From positions 1-64,000 of the forward strand of contig NZ_FYEG01000004.1 of the NCBI RefSeq assembly GCF_900187855.1: a stretch of DNA of 64,000 nt, read 5' to 3'. Shown here one piece after another: positions 51,284 to 60,688 of this stretch. The translations under genes were made by a program, and so were the position numbers. Origin of the DNA: Actinomyces minihominis. Lineage in GTDB: Bacteria; Actinomycetota; Actinomycetes; Actinomycetales; Actinomycetaceae. Position 1 is the stretch's first letter. Every line of letters begins with the position of its first letter. The notes under the pieces were generated by a model that was given only the letters and a program-made list of their open reading frames with translations, ran no database searches and was not told where the DNA came from.

Positions 51284-52528
51284 CTACCGGCCGCGGCGCT
51301 CCTTCTTGAGGGCCGCGGCTTCTTCGTAGGCGGCCTCATACGCCGGCAGGGCGTTCTTCCAGGAGTAGGGGATCTCCACCGACTGGTTGTGCTGCTGGTA
51401 GTTCCGCACCTCGACTTCATCACGCACCCAGTCGACCAGGACCCGAACCATCTGCTCATCCGTGGGAACGGACCGTCCCTCAACCCCGTCGAGAACGGCT
51501 GCCCCAAAGCCCGACTGTGAGCGCGCCAAAATTGCCAGCCCGGCAGCTCTTGCCTCAAGGCCCGAGATCGAGAAGGCATCCTTGATGCTGGGAGAAAGAT
51601 AGATGTCACTGGTGGCGTAAAGTTCGACCAGCTGGTCCCTGCTGAGGCGACCGGGCAGTTCCACCCAGTGCTCCATGCCGTGCTTGGTCAGGAAGTGGGC
51701 GGCCCGCTCCAGTCCAGGTCCCTCCCCCGCGATGACAGCCCGCAGCGGTGAGGGAGATTTGGCAGCGCCCTCCGCGGCGTTGTTGAGCCCGAGGCGCAGG
51801 CCCACTTCGCGAAGGATTTCAAGCAGTTCAGGCACACGCTTCCGGGGGGCGAACCTGGTGGCGGTGACGGCGACAAGCCCGTCGTGAACCACCGGCTGCA
51901 CCCGCCAGTCCTCCGGGGCAACCGAGTTGTTGAGGACACGAACCAAATCCGGATTGACGACCTCCCGCACCCGAGAGGCAGTTAGCTCTGAGTTGGGCAG
52001 CCACAACACCGGAGCCTCGGCCAGCCCCGTCATGAGGGCCGCACCCCTGTAGAGGGGGATGGTGGGGAACTTGGACCAGATGGAATGAACGGTGGCCACC
52101 ACGGGAACCGGGGTGTCATTGAGAGAGGCGAGGACGGCTGTGGCGACAGGGGTCAGTTCCCCGAGGTGGGCGTGCACCGCGTCGGGGCCGAGGAGCCCGA
52201 TCAGTTCCACGAAGCGTTTCGGGGCGTGGGGGTCGACGGGGGCCCCGAACGGGTTCTGCCACTCTGAGCGAATCACGGTGTAGGGAAGGGAATCTGCCGG
52301 ATCGACCGTAAGCCCCTCGGGCAGCTCGACCTCAGTTCCGGTGATCCCCAGGGTACCCACCCCTGAAGAGACACTTCGGGGCATTCCCCTAGCCGGCTCA
52401 CGCATCGCAGCGGTAAGGACGATAACCTCGTGTCCCTGCAGGGCCTGCTGGGTGGCCAGACGCGCCACCTGCGTTTCGATCCCACCCATGATCGGGGCAA
52501 ACGTGTCAGAGACGTGAACGATACGCAC
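51284..52528 (-). CDS. GT4-family glycosyltransferase
   Basis: 414 residues with the GT-B fold. The N-terminal part starts MRIVHVSDTFAPIMGGIETQ VARLA (GGIE donor loop), and the C-terminal GT4 part carries GEGPGLERAAHFL, VELPGRLSRDQL, YLSPSIKDAFSISGLEARAA GL (the E-x7-E motif is modified to D-x7-E) and ends in a basic tail. It adds a sugar from a nucleotide donor to an unknown acceptor, such as a lipid or wall polymer. It is a single gene converging on iclR. Confidence 0.88.
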   Translation of the reverse strand: MRIVHVSDTFAPIMGGIETQVARLATQQALQGHEVIVLTAAMREPARGMPRSVSSGVGTLGITGTEVELPEGLTVDPADSLPYTVIRSEWQNPFGAPVDPHAPKRFVELIGLLGPDAVHAHLGELTPVATAVLASLNDTPVPVVATVHSIWSKFPTIPLYRGAALMTGLAEAPVLWLPNSELTASRVREVVNPDLVRVLNNSVAPEDWRVQPVVHDGLVAVTATRFAPRKRVPELLEILREVGLRLGLNNAAEGAAKSPSPLRAVIAGEGPGLERAAHFLTKHGMEHWVELPGRLSRDQLVELYATSDIYLSPSIKDAFSISGLEARAAGLAILARSQSGFGAAVLDGVEGRSVPTDEQMVRVLVDWVRDEVEVRNYQQHNQSVEIPYSWKNALPAYEAAYEEAAALKKERRGR

Positions 52529-52550
52529 GGCACTCCTTGGGGCCAGATAC

Positions 52551-52583
52551 AGAAAAAGCCCTGTATCGAAATCTGATACAAGG
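52551..52583 (-). terminator. Terminator after the tRNA-Glu genes
   Basis: TGTATC (52562-52567) and GATACA (52575-52580) form a stem extended by CC/GG pairs with a 7-base loop. On the minus strand the complement of AGAAAAAGCC gives GGCTTTTTCT directly after it. Confidence 0.65.
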
Positions 52584-52589
52584 CAGTGG

Positions 52590-52662
52590 TACCCCCAACG
52601 GGATTTGAACCCGTGTCGCCGCCGTGAGAGGGCGGTGTCCTAGGCCGCTAGACGATGGGGGC
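52590..52662 (-). tRNA. tRNA-Glu (anticodon CTC), copy 1
   Basis: A 73-base cloverleaf on the minus strand with anticodon loop CCCTCTCAC. Acceptor bases GCCCCCA pair with TGGGGGT (first pair G-U) and the discriminator is A. CCA is not encoded. Identical to the second copy except for one compensated acceptor pair. Confidence 0.93.
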
Positions 52663-52701
52663 CCGGCTTAGCTGCTTCGAAAACCGAACCAACCTCGCTT
52701 G

Positions 52702-52774
52702 TACTCCCAACGGGATTTGAACCCGTGTCGCCGCCGTGAGAGGGCGGTGTCCTAGGCCGCTAGACGATGGGAGC
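52702..52774 (-). tRNA. tRNA-Glu (anticodon CTC), copy 2
   Basis: The same tRNA as copy 1 in D, anticodon and T arms. Its acceptor reads GCTCCCA/TGGGAGT, so the third pair has changed from C-G to T-A on both sides. This covariation shows that both copies are under selection. Confidence 0.93.
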
Positions 52775-52803
52775 CAGGAAGAACTAACCAAAAGTTAGAT
52801 CCG

Positions 52804-52875
52804 CTGGGGTACTAGGACTCGAACCTAGACTAAAAGAATCAGAATCTCTCGTGCTGCCAATTACACCATACCCCA
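52804..52875 (-). tRNA. tRNA-Gln (anticodon CTG)
   Basis: A 72-base cloverleaf on the minus strand. Acceptor TGGGGTA pairs with TACCCCA; the anticodon loop is TTCTGATT, D loop AATTGGCA, T loop GGTTCGAGTCC, discriminator G. It is transcribed before the two tRNA-Glu copies and after gltX. Confidence 0.93.
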
Positions 52876-52980
52876 AGGTTGCTGGCCGTTGAGGACCAGC
52901 GAAATAGAAGATTACCCGAACCAGTAACCCGCACTCAAATCAAAAACTCGACTTGTGGCACATGTCGCTAGAAGGGTGAA

Positions 52981-53000
52981 GCGCCCCCTTGAGGGGGCGC
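52981..53000. terminator. GC hairpin after gltX
   Basis: GCGCCCCC TTGA GGGGGCGC is a perfect 8-bp stem with a 4-base loop, nine bases beyond the gltX stop. There is no strong T-run on the minus side, so termination may be partial, letting transcription run into the tRNA genes. Confidence 0.6.
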
Positions 53001-53008
53001 CCCTTCCA

Positions 53009-54508
53009 CTAGGAGAAGTTCCTGAAACGGGTCAGGGAAGCGTCCTTACCGAGGATCTCCATTGACTCAAACAGGGGTGGCGAAATGCGGCGACCGGTGA
53101 GGGCGACACGGGGCGGGGTGAAGGCAAAGCGCGGCTTCAAGCCCAGGCCTTCGATCAGGGCCACGTTGAGCGCCTCCTGGATCTTCTCAGCCGTAAACTC
53201 ATCGGCTGGGATCGGCTCCAGGGCCTCAATGGTGGCCTGGAGAACTTCGGGAGCATCCTCTTTGAGCTGCTTGCGCGCATCATCCGCAATGACAATCTGC
53301 TCGTCAAGGGTGAAGAGGAACCCCAGCAAATCCGGGGCTTCCCCCAACACCTGCATCCGGGTCTGCACCAGGGGGGCAGCCGCGGTGAGGATGCGCTGCT
53401 CCTCAGGAAGCAGGTCCTCGAAACGTTCCGCACTGACCAGGGAGGCGCGATGCAGGAAAGGCGCCAGGCGAGCGCGGAAGTCCTCAGACTCAAGCAATCG
53501 AATGTGCGTGGCGTTAATCGCCGTGCACTTTTTGATATCAAAACGGGCCGGGTTCGGGTTGACATCCTTGATGTCAAAGGCCGCCACCATTTCTTCCATC
53601 GAGAAGATGTCCTCGTCTGGGCTGATCGCCCAGCCCAGCAGCGACAGGTAGTTCAGCAGCCCCTCTGCAATCATTCCGTTCTCACGGTGCAGCAGCAGGT
53701 TCGACTCCGGGTCGCGCTTAGAGAGCTTCTTGTTGCCCTCTCCCATCACGTAGGGCAGGTGACCGTAAAGCGGGGTGTACTTCGCAACCCCCAGCTCAAC
53801 CAGGGCCTTCATCAGGACAACCTGGCGCGGCGTGGAGGAGAGCAGATCTTCACCCCGCAGGACGTGAGTGATGTCCATGAGGGCATCATCAACCGGGTTA
53901 ACCAGGGTGTAGAGCGGGTCCCCATTGGCGCGAACGATGACGTAATCCGGCACGGAACCCGGCTTGAACGTCACCTCACCGCGAATCAGATCATTGAAAG
54001 TGACGTCCTCATCAGGCATGCGAATACGAATGACGGGTTCGCGTCCCTCGGCACGGAAAGCAGCCTTCTGCTCGTCGGTGAGGTCGCGGTCAAAACCGTC
54101 GTAGCCCAGCTTCGGGTTGCGTCCGGCGGCGCGGTGACGCTCCTCGACCTCTTCGGGGGTCGAAAACGACTCGTACGCATAACCGCCCTCAAGCAGTTTC
54201 CGCGCCACATCCCGGTAGATATCCATCCGCTCCGACTGGCGGTAGGGACCGTGGGGTCCACCCACCCCAACGCCCTCATCCCAGTCGAGGCCGAGCCAGC
54301 GCATCGACTCAATAATTTGCTCAAATGACTCTTCGGAGTCCCGAGCAGCGTCGGTGTCTTCGATGCGGAAGACGAATGTGCCCCCCGTGTGACGCGCGTA
54401 GGCCCAGTTAAACAGGGCGGTGCGGACCATCCCGACGTGGGGGGTTCCGGTTGGAGACGGGCAGAAACGCACACGGACCTTAGGTCCGTCGGAAACAGAA
54501 GTAGTCAT
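53009..54508 (-). CDS. gltX: Glutamyl-tRNA synthetase
   Basis: 499 residues from ATG 54508 (the open frame extends about 100 codons further with no family similarity). Class I motifs are [20 protein letters not shown] with HVGM as HIGH signature (24-27), and KKLSKRD as KMSKS. It lacks the eukaryotic GlnRS-like barrel, so it is the bacterial GltX. In actinobacteria this enzyme usually charges both tRNA-Glu and tRNA-Gln, the latter corrected by GatCAB. It lies next to genes for exactly those tRNAs, and next to FAH as in mycobacteria. Confidence 0.97.
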   Translation of the reverse strand: MTTSVSDGPKVRVRFCPSPTGTPHVGMVRTALFNWAYARHTGGTFVFRIEDTDAARDSEESFEQIIESMRWLGLDWDEGVGVGGPHGPYRQSERMDIYRDVARKLLEGGYAYESFSTPEEVEERHRAAGRNPKLGYDGFDRDLTDEQKAAFRAEGREPVIRIRMPDEDVTFNDLIRGEVTFKPGSVPDYVIVRANGDPLYTLVNPVDDALMDITHVLRGEDLLSSTPRQVVLMKALVELGVAKYTPLYGHLPYVMGEGNKKLSKRDPESNLLLHRENGMIAEGLLNYLSLLGWAISPDEDIFSMEEMVAAFDIKDVNPNPARFDIKKCTAINATHIRLLESEDFRARLAPFLHRASLVSAERFEDLLPEEQRILTAAAPLVQTRMQVLGEAPDLLGFLFTLDEQIVIADDARKQLKEDAPEVLQATIEALEPIPADEFTAEKIQEALNVALIEGLGLKPRFAFTPPRVALTGRRISPPLFESMEILGKDASLTRFRNFS

Positions 54509-54659
54509 GATGAACCAGCTTACCGCCGCCGTGAGGCGCTCCATACTGCGGAAGATGTGGGCCTCAACGCAGCCGGTCACACCGGGGTCCTCCCTCGACC
54601 CGCATTGAGTGCGAAGATAGGTGGGTACCCGTTGCGCAGTGAACAGGAAGTGACCAGAA

Positions 54660-55847
54660 ATGACCCTGTGGACACCAAGTGAGGCCGAGTTAACGGAAGC
54701 TGGGACCCAGAAGTGGTCAGGTGTGACGACGACAGGTGGCGAATCGACACTGGGAGCCTGGGTTGCCGAAATGGACTTCGGAACCTCCCCCGCCGTCGAA
54801 GCCAGGCTTCGCAAAGCGATCGACCAGGGCTTCTTTGGCTACCCCCCAAACTGGGCACGGGAGGCGGTCAAGACCGCACTGGTAGAACTGCAGGACCGAC
54901 GCTTCGGCTGGGTCATCAAAGAGGGATGGGTTGATGTGGCGCCCTCGGTACTCAGTGCAATGAGGGCGACAATCGAGTTCCTCACCCGCCCCGGTTCGGC
55001 CGTCATTGTCCCAACCCCGGCCTACATGCCCTTCCTGACCATTCCCGTTGAGCACGGCCGCGAGGTCATCGAGGTCCCCTCCCTCCACTGCGAAAATGCA
55101 GCTGACGCAACCGAAGCGTGGTCACTGGACCTAAAGGGGATTGAGGACGGACTCAAAGCTGGCGCGGGCCTGGTCATCCTCTGCAACCCCTGGAACCCCA
55201 CGGGCAGGAACCTCTCGATAGAAGAGTTGCGCGCCCTCCACGATGTTGTCTCCAAGTACGACGCCCTGGTTTTCGCGGATGAGGTGCATTCTCCCCTCGT
55301 CCTCGACGATCCCGGCAACTTCGTCTCCTATGCCTCACTGGGCCCCAGCTACGCGAAACATGCCGTCACCGCCGTCTCGGCCTCAAAGGGCTGGAACATC
55401 GCAGGATTGAACTGCGCCCAGGTGATCATTCCGGATGCCCAGCTGCGCGAAAAATACCTAGCGGCCCCCAAGGGAGCCTTCGGGTATCCGGCCGCCCTCG
55501 GCCTGCTCGCAGCAGTCCCCGCCTACCTCTCCTCTGACGAGTGGTTGGGTCAGGCGATCACCCAGATCAACGCCAACCTCGACCTGCTGGGAGAAGCGCT
55601 CAGCGGAACCGGCCTCGACTACTTCCGCCCCGAAGCCACCTACCTGACGTGGATCGGGTTTGAAAACATCGAAGGCATAGAGGATCCGGCCACTCTTCTT
55701 CGCGAAAACTACCGCGTCGGTGTCAACGGCGGCACCTCATTAGGTCGGGGCTACGAGCGCTGGATTCGAGTCAACGCTGCCATGTCACCGCAGCCCTGGG
55801 CGAAGGTCGTCAAGGCCATCGTCGACCTCGCCCAGAAGGGAAACTAG
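54660..55847 (+). CDS. MalY/PatB-type PLP-dependent C-S lyase (aminotransferase fold)
   Basis: 395 residues of fold type [41 protein letters not shown] (NPxNPTG), [14 protein letters not shown] (Asp pairs with PLP), [20 protein letters not shown] (Lys Schiff base) and [10 protein letters not shown] at the end mark the MalY/PatB group, which cleave cystathionine or related C-S bonds. The opening [20 protein letters not shown] lacks the usual RWG...D form but fits. Its last four bases overlap the convergent FAH gene. Confidence 0.92.
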   Translation: MTLWTPSEAELTEAGTQKWSGVTTTGGESTLGAWVAEMDFGTSPAVEARLRKAIDQGFFGYPPNWAREAVKTALVELQDRRFGWVIKEGWVDVAPSVLSAMRATIEFLTRPGSAVIVPTPAYMPFLTIPVEHGREVIEVPSLHCENAADATEAWSLDLKGIEDGLKAGAGLVILCNPWNPTGRNLSIEELRALHDVVSKYDALVFADEVHSPLVLDDPGNFVSYASLGPSYAKHAVTAVSASKGWNIAGLNCAQVIIPDAQLREKYLAAPKGAFGYPAALGLLAAVPAYLSSDEWLGQAITQINANLDLLGEALSGTGLDYFRPEATYLTWIGFENIEGIEDPATLLRENYRVGVNGGTSLGRGYERWIRVNAAMSPQPWAKVVKAIVDLAQKGN

Positions 55848-56620
55848 CGGCGCAGAACAGGGTTGGTCAGAGTGCCGATCCCCTCGATCTCAATACTGAC
55901 CCGATCCCCCGCCTGAATCGGCGCCACGCCAGCCGGGGTACCCGTGAGGATGACGTCCCCCGGCAGCAGCGTGAATACCTGCGAAGCTGCCACAATCAGG
56001 TCGCGCACCCCGACGATCATTGACGAGGTCGAATCATCCTGACGAACCTCACCGTTGACGGTGGTGGTGATACGCAAGTTATCGACGTCAAGCTCCGGGT
56101 CTACCACCACCCAGGGCCCCAGCGGGCAGGCGGAATCAAAGCCCTTGGCGCGGGTCCACTGACCATCCAGCTTCTGCTTGTCACGGGCAGAGACATCGTT
56201 ACCGATGGTGTAACCGAAGACGACATCATCGACATCCTCCGGGTTCAGGTCCTTGGCCACCGTCTTGATAATGACTGCCAGTTCACCCTCGGGTTCAACA
56301 TGGTTCGACCACCGGGGAAGCACAATGGGATCATCCGGACCGATCACAGAGGTGTTCGGTTTGATGAAAAAGACTGGCTCCGAGGGAACCTCAGCCCCCA
56401 TCTCAGCAACATGCGCCGCATAGTTGCGCCCGACACCAACCACCTTGGAACGGGGAATCACCGGAGAGAGCAGGCGAACCTCGTCCAGTTCAAACACCTC
56501 TCCGCTCAGTTCAATCTGGTTGAACAGGGGGTCGCCACGCAGTCCGAAGATCCGCGTCGAATCATCTTTGATGAAGCCGTACTTGGGGGAAGAACCATCT
56601 GAGAATCGCACAATACGCAT
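55844..56620 (-). CDS. Fumarylacetoacetate hydrolase-family protein
   Basis: 258 residues. Metal-ligand Glu residues are in WSNHVEPEGELAVII (ExE) and Asp in GYTIGNDVSARD; SACPLGPWVV and LLPGDVILTGTPAGVAPI are typical FAH motifs. The N-terminal ~70 residues form the small domain of bacterial homologues (RFSDGSSPKYGFIKDDSTRI). It hydrolyses or decarboxylates a beta-diketo acid such as acylpyruvate or oxaloacetate; the exact substrate is not determined. It lies on the same strand as gltX, separated by the malY-like gene on the other strand. Confidence 0.9.
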   Translation of the reverse strand: MRIVRFSDGSSPKYGFIKDDSTRIFGLRGDPLFNQIELSGEVFELDEVRLLSPVIPRSKVVGVGRNYAAHVAEMGAEVPSEPVFFIKPNTSVIGPDDPIVLPRWSNHVEPEGELAVIIKTVAKDLNPEDVDDVVFGYTIGNDVSARDKQKLDGQWTRAKGFDSACPLGPWVVVDPELDVDNLRITTTVNGEVRQDDSTSSMIVGVRDLIVAASQVFTLLPGDVILTGTPAGVAPIQAGDRVSIEIEGIGTLTNPVLRR

Positions 56621-56743
56621 GACGCGATTCTAGCCACGAACCCGGGTCCACATTACGAAAGTGAGGGCGCTTTCGCCCGGGGCGCACCACCTGCAAAGCA
56701 CGGGACCCAACACCGGGATCACCCGACGTGGGATGATCGGGGA

Positions 56744-59455
56744 ATGGCTGCCGCAACACTGAACCTACTGCTCGATCAACTTGAGGACGAAGGACTGTCC
56801 GAGAGCATCGACGACCTCTACGAAGCCTTCGCCGACTGGGCGGAGGAATCGGGTCGCCCCCTCTATCCCCACCAGGAGGACGCGCTGCTGGAACTGCTCG
56901 ACGGCAACCACGTCATCGCGCAGACACCGACCGGGTCTGGGAAGTCCCTCATTGCGCTTGCGGCCCACTTCATCTCTCTGGCCCGCGGGGGACGTTCCTA
57001 CTACACCGCCCCCCTCAAGGCCCTGGTATCCGAAAAGTTCTTTGAACTGGTCGATGCCTTTGGTGCCGCGAATGTCGGCATGGTCACCGGCGATGTCGCC
57101 CTCAACCCCCTGGCCCCCATCATCTGTTGCACCGCAGAGATCCTTTCCAACCAATCGCTACGCGAGGGGGAGGGTTTGGACTGCGACATGGTGATCATGG
57201 ACGAGTTCCACTTCTACGGTGACCCCCAGCGCGGCTGGGCCTGGCAGGTCCCCCTGCTTGAGCTTCCAGCCCCCCAGTTCGTCTTCCTCTCTGCCACCCT
57301 CGGAGACACCAGTCAGATCGCAGCTGACCTCAAAGAGCGCACCGGCCGTGAAACCTCACTGATCTCAGACGCGCAGCGCCCGGTCCCCCTTGAGTATGAG
57401 TACCTGGTGGATGAACTCGGTCCCGTCGTGGAGCGCCTCATCAAAGAGTCTCGCTCCCCCATCTACGTCGTTCACTTCACCCAGAATGATGCCGTGAAGA
57501 CCGCCGTCTCACTCAGTCGCACACTCGACCTCCCCAAAGACATCCGCTCAGAAATCCAGGCGGCTCTGCGCGGGGTCGAGCTGGCGCGGGGCTTCGGTAA
57601 AACCCTCCGTGAACTGCTACTCAAGGGCATCGCCGTCCACCACGCCGGAATGCTGCCACGTTACCGGCGCCTGGTGGAACGTCTGGCCCAGCGTGGACTT
57701 CTCCAGGTTATCTGCGGCACCGACACCCTCGGAGTCGGCATCAATGTCCCGATCCGCTGTGTCCTCTTCACCTCCCTGGTCAAATATGACGGGGCCCGAA
57801 TGAGGCACCTGTCAGCGCGCGAGTTCCACCAGATTGCGGGGCGTGCCGGCCGACCCGGCTTCGACACCATCGGCTATGTCAAAGCCCTTGCCGCCCCCGA
57901 AGAGATTGAATCGCTGGCCCGCCGCGCCCGCATGACCGCAGCGCAGGAGGCCGGTGATAGGAAGAAGCAGAAGAAGATGGCCAAGCGCGGCCTCGCCCCG
58001 AAGAAGCAGGGGGAACTGTCGTGGACCAAGGCCACATTTGAGCGTCTCACGGAAGCCCAACCGGAAGTACTTCGCCCCCGCTTTCACACCAGCCACTCGG
58101 TCTTCCTCAACGTTCTTGCGGGACCGGGTAACCCCGAAGCGCGTCTGCTACGGCTGGGACGAGATGCCGCGGACTCCGCGCATGTCGGTGCGGAGGAGGC
58201 CGCGTCCAACCGCTTCCTGCGCGAGTTCGGGGATATCTACCGCTCCCTACTGCAGGCCGGCCTCATCGAACGGGTTCCCAAGGGGCAGCGTGAGGGTGGT
58301 TCCGCCATCAAGGTAGTCCGGGATCTGCCCGATGACTTCGCCCTCAACCAACCGCTAGCTCCATTCGCGCTGGCCGCCCTCGACCTCCTTGACCCCGAGT
58401 CCCCCACCTTTGCCATCGACGTGGTTTCGGTCATCGAGTCCGTCATGGAGGACCCCCGCCAGCTTCTCTACGCCCAGCAGCGCATGGCGCGAGACCGCGC
58501 CTTCCAAACCATGCGTGAAGAGGGACTGGACTACGAGCAGCGCCGGGACGCCCTCGCTGAGATCTCTTGGCCAAAGCCCCTGGAAGAGATCATCAAGCCA
58601 TCATTCACCACCTTCGCCCAGACCAACCCCTGGGTCAAAGGCCACGAGCCCTCCCCCAAAAGAGTGGTTCGAGAGATGGTTGAGGACGGCCTCACGTTCT
58701 CCCTCCTGGTGGGACGCTACGACCTCAACAACTCTGAGGGTGTCGTGCTGCGCTACCTTTCGGACACCTACAAGGCACTGCGGCAGATCCTGCCCGCCCA
58801 CTACCAAACCGATGAGGTGCAGGGAATCATCGACTGGCTGGGCGAACTGCTGACCTCGGTCGACACCTCGCTGCTGGCCGAGTGGCAGCAGATGATGGAG
58901 GCGCGCGTCAGTGGCACCGAACTCCAGTCACTCAGCCGGGCGGACGACACCGGCGCCGAGGGCTCCGAGCGTGCCTTCGGTGAGGGCGAGGACGGCCAGA
59001 TCCGCTTTTCCACCAACCGCCACGCCCTGCGCACCGCCGTCCGCAATGAGATGTTCCGCCGAGTGGAACTGTTGTCGCGGGACAACTGCACGCGCCTTGC
59101 CGCTGCCGAACCAGAGGGTTCACCCTGGGATCAGGCACGATTTGAGAGCGCCCTGGATCCCTACTGGGATGAGTTTGAGTGGATGCGAATCGATCAGCAG
59201 GCCCGAGCCGCTGAGCTGTTCGAGATGCTCGAGAGCCCCGAGGAGGACGCCGTCCTCGACGCCTTCGGCATCGAAGACCCGGAGCAGGTGCCGCTGACGG
59301 CAACCGAGGATCGCAACTGGTGGGTGGTCAGGCAGATCGTCTCGGACCCCGAGGACAGTGGGGCGTGGCGCCTCACCGCCGTCCTCGATGTTCCCGAGGC
59401 CCTTGTCAACAACACCATCGTCCTGCGGACGACGTCATTCGCTTCACTCAGTTAA
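56744..59455 (+). CDS. DEAD/DEAH helicase of the DUF3516 (Ski2-like) family
   Basis: 903 residues. SF2 motifs are complete: Walker A TPTGSGKSLIALA, CCTAEILSNQSL (TAE), MDEFHFYGD (DEFH box), LSATLGDTS, VVHFTQNDAVKTAVSLS, GTDTLGVGINVP and HQIAGRAGRPG. Residues about 420-903 are the DUF3516 part seen in actinobacteria, with no known enzyme activity. The Ski2/Mtr4-like core suggests RNA unwinding, perhaps in RNA turnover. It stands as a single gene with 124 bp of shared upstream region with the FAH gene. Confidence 0.93.
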   Translation: MAAATLNLLLDQLEDEGLSESIDDLYEAFADWAEESGRPLYPHQEDALLELLDGNHVIAQTPTGSGKSLIALAAHFISLARGGRSYYTAPLKALVSEKFFELVDAFGAANVGMVTGDVALNPLAPIICCTAEILSNQSLREGEGLDCDMVIMDEFHFYGDPQRGWAWQVPLLELPAPQFVFLSATLGDTSQIAADLKERTGRETSLISDAQRPVPLEYEYLVDELGPVVERLIKESRSPIYVVHFTQNDAVKTAVSLSRTLDLPKDIRSEIQAALRGVELARGFGKTLRELLLKGIAVHHAGMLPRYRRLVERLAQRGLLQVICGTDTLGVGINVPIRCVLFTSLVKYDGARMRHLSAREFHQIAGRAGRPGFDTIGYVKALAAPEEIESLARRARMTAAQEAGDRKKQKKMAKRGLAPKKQGELSWTKATFERLTEAQPEVLRPRFHTSHSVFLNVLAGPGNPEARLLRLGRDAADSAHVGAEEAASNRFLREFGDIYRSLLQAGLIERVPKGQREGGSAIKVVRDLPDDFALNQPLAPFALAALDLLDPESPTFAIDVVSVIESVMEDPRQLLYAQQRMARDRAFQTMREEGLDYEQRRDALAEISWPKPLEEIIKPSFTTFAQTNPWVKGHEPSPKRVVREMVEDGLTFSLLVGRYDLNNSEGVVLRYLSDTYKALRQILPAHYQTDEVQGIIDWLGELLTSVDTSLLAEWQQMMEARVSGTELQSLSRADDTGAEGSERAFGEGEDGQIRFSTNRHALRTAVRNEMFRRVELLSRDNCTRLAAAEPEGSPWDQARFESALDPYWDEFEWMRIDQQARAAELFEMLESPEEDAVLDAFGIEDPEQVPLTATEDRNWWVVRQIVSDPEDSGAWRLTAVLDVPEALVNNTIVLRTTSFASLS

Positions 59456-59463
59456 AGATCGAG

Positions 59464-60528
59464 TCAGGGGACGCGGTGGATCCATTCTTCAGTTCCGAAC
59501 TTTTCCGTCACCCGTTCCTCAGCCTTCTCGAGGTCGTCTGCGGTAAGTTCGCCGTCTGACGCCTGATAGAGGGTCTTGAACTGATCGATGAAGACCTCGA
59601 TGATCGCTTCCCGTTCCATGCCGGTCTGGCTACGCATGGGATCCACCCGCTTGCTGGCGGAGCGAAGACCCTTATCGCGGATCTTCTCTTTGCCAATGCG
59701 CAGGCACTCCATCATCTTCACGGCGTCGATGTCGTAGGACATGGTGACGTGATGCAGCATGTAACCGTTAGCCCAGCGCTTCTGTGCTGCCCCACCGATC
59801 TTTCCCGCCGAGGAAGCAATGTCATTTAGTGGGACATAAAAGGCTTTGACGCCCACCCTCTCAAGTGCCGCCATCACCCACTGGTCCAGGAACTCATACG
59901 AATCCTGGAATGACATGCCATCAACCAGGGAGGTGGGCACCACCAGCGAGTAGGTGATGCAGTTGCCCGGTTCCATGAACATGGCTCCCCCGCCGGAGAC
60001 CCGCCGCGACACCGTGATGCCGTGCTTCTCTATCCCCTCGGAGTTGATCTCATTCTCGAAGCTCTGGAATGAACCAATGACAATCTGGGGTGAGTCCCAT
60101 TCCCAAATGCGCATGAAGGGCTTGCGTCGCCCGGCCGCCACGTCCTCAACCAGGGTCTCATCCAACGCCACGTTCATGACCGGGGAAACAGAAGGGCCGT
60201 GAATCACCTCTAGGTCGAGGTCGTCCCAGTCGATGGCAGCCCCCAGCGCCCGCCTGAATGCCACCCCGATACCGTGGGGACTGACTCCGAAGAGGACGTC
60301 CCCCGGGGAAACCGTCTTCTCAACCAGAGCCGCGATCTGCGAGCCGGTGGACGAGGTCGGAATCCCCTCCAGAGCATCCTGGATGCGGAAGATAACATCA
60401 TCGGGTTCGGCAAAGAAGTCACCGGAGATCTTGACATTTCGAACCACGGCAACCCCATCGGCACCAACCTCGTCCTCGAGGTCCACGACCACCAGTTTTG
60501 CCCCAGGTTCCTTGTACTCACCGTGCAT
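59464..60528 (-). CDS. Lipoate--protein ligase with the small domain first
   Basis: 354 residues from ATG 60528 (frame open to ATG 60570). Residues 1-110 resemble the accessory C-terminal domain of LplA (HGEYKEPGAKLVVVDLEDEV, ISGDFFAEPDDVI, LFGVSPHGIGVAFRRALG). The biotin/lipoate A/B ligase catalytic domain then follows: WEWDSPQIVIGSFQSFENEI, SRRVSGGGAMFMEPGNCITY (lipoyl-AMP site with RRxSGGG) and GKIGGAAQKRW. Scavenged lipoate is attached to lysines of E2 and GcvH proteins. The domain order is permuted relative to E. coli LplA. Confidence 0.88.
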   Translation of the reverse strand: MHGEYKEPGAKLVVVDLEDEVGADGVAVVRNVKISGDFFAEPDDVIFRIQDALEGIPTSSTGSQIAALVEKTVSPGDVLFGVSPHGIGVAFRRALGAAIDWDDLDLEVIHGPSVSPVMNVALDETLVEDVAAGRRKPFMRIWEWDSPQIVIGSFQSFENEINSEGIEKHGITVSRRVSGGGAMFMEPGNCITYSLVVPTSLVDGMSFQDSYEFLDQWVMAALERVGVKAFYVPLNDIASSAGKIGGAAQKRWANGYMLHHVTMSYDIDAVKMMECLRIGKEKIRDKGLRSASKRVDPMRSQTGMEREAIIEVFIDQFKTLYQASDGELTADDLEKAEERVTEKFGTEEWIHRVP

Positions 60529-60688
60529 TGCCAAACCCCATTCCCCCCATTCGCCCACGTGCCTGAGCATTCAGAGTGCCACCATGATGCACCTTATGTT
60601 ACGAGTGTAAAAGAATCCTCCGACACATGGTTCTGCACCCCTCGCGCACTGGGCGCCGTCAGCCCAATACCAGTTGCAGCTGAGATTT

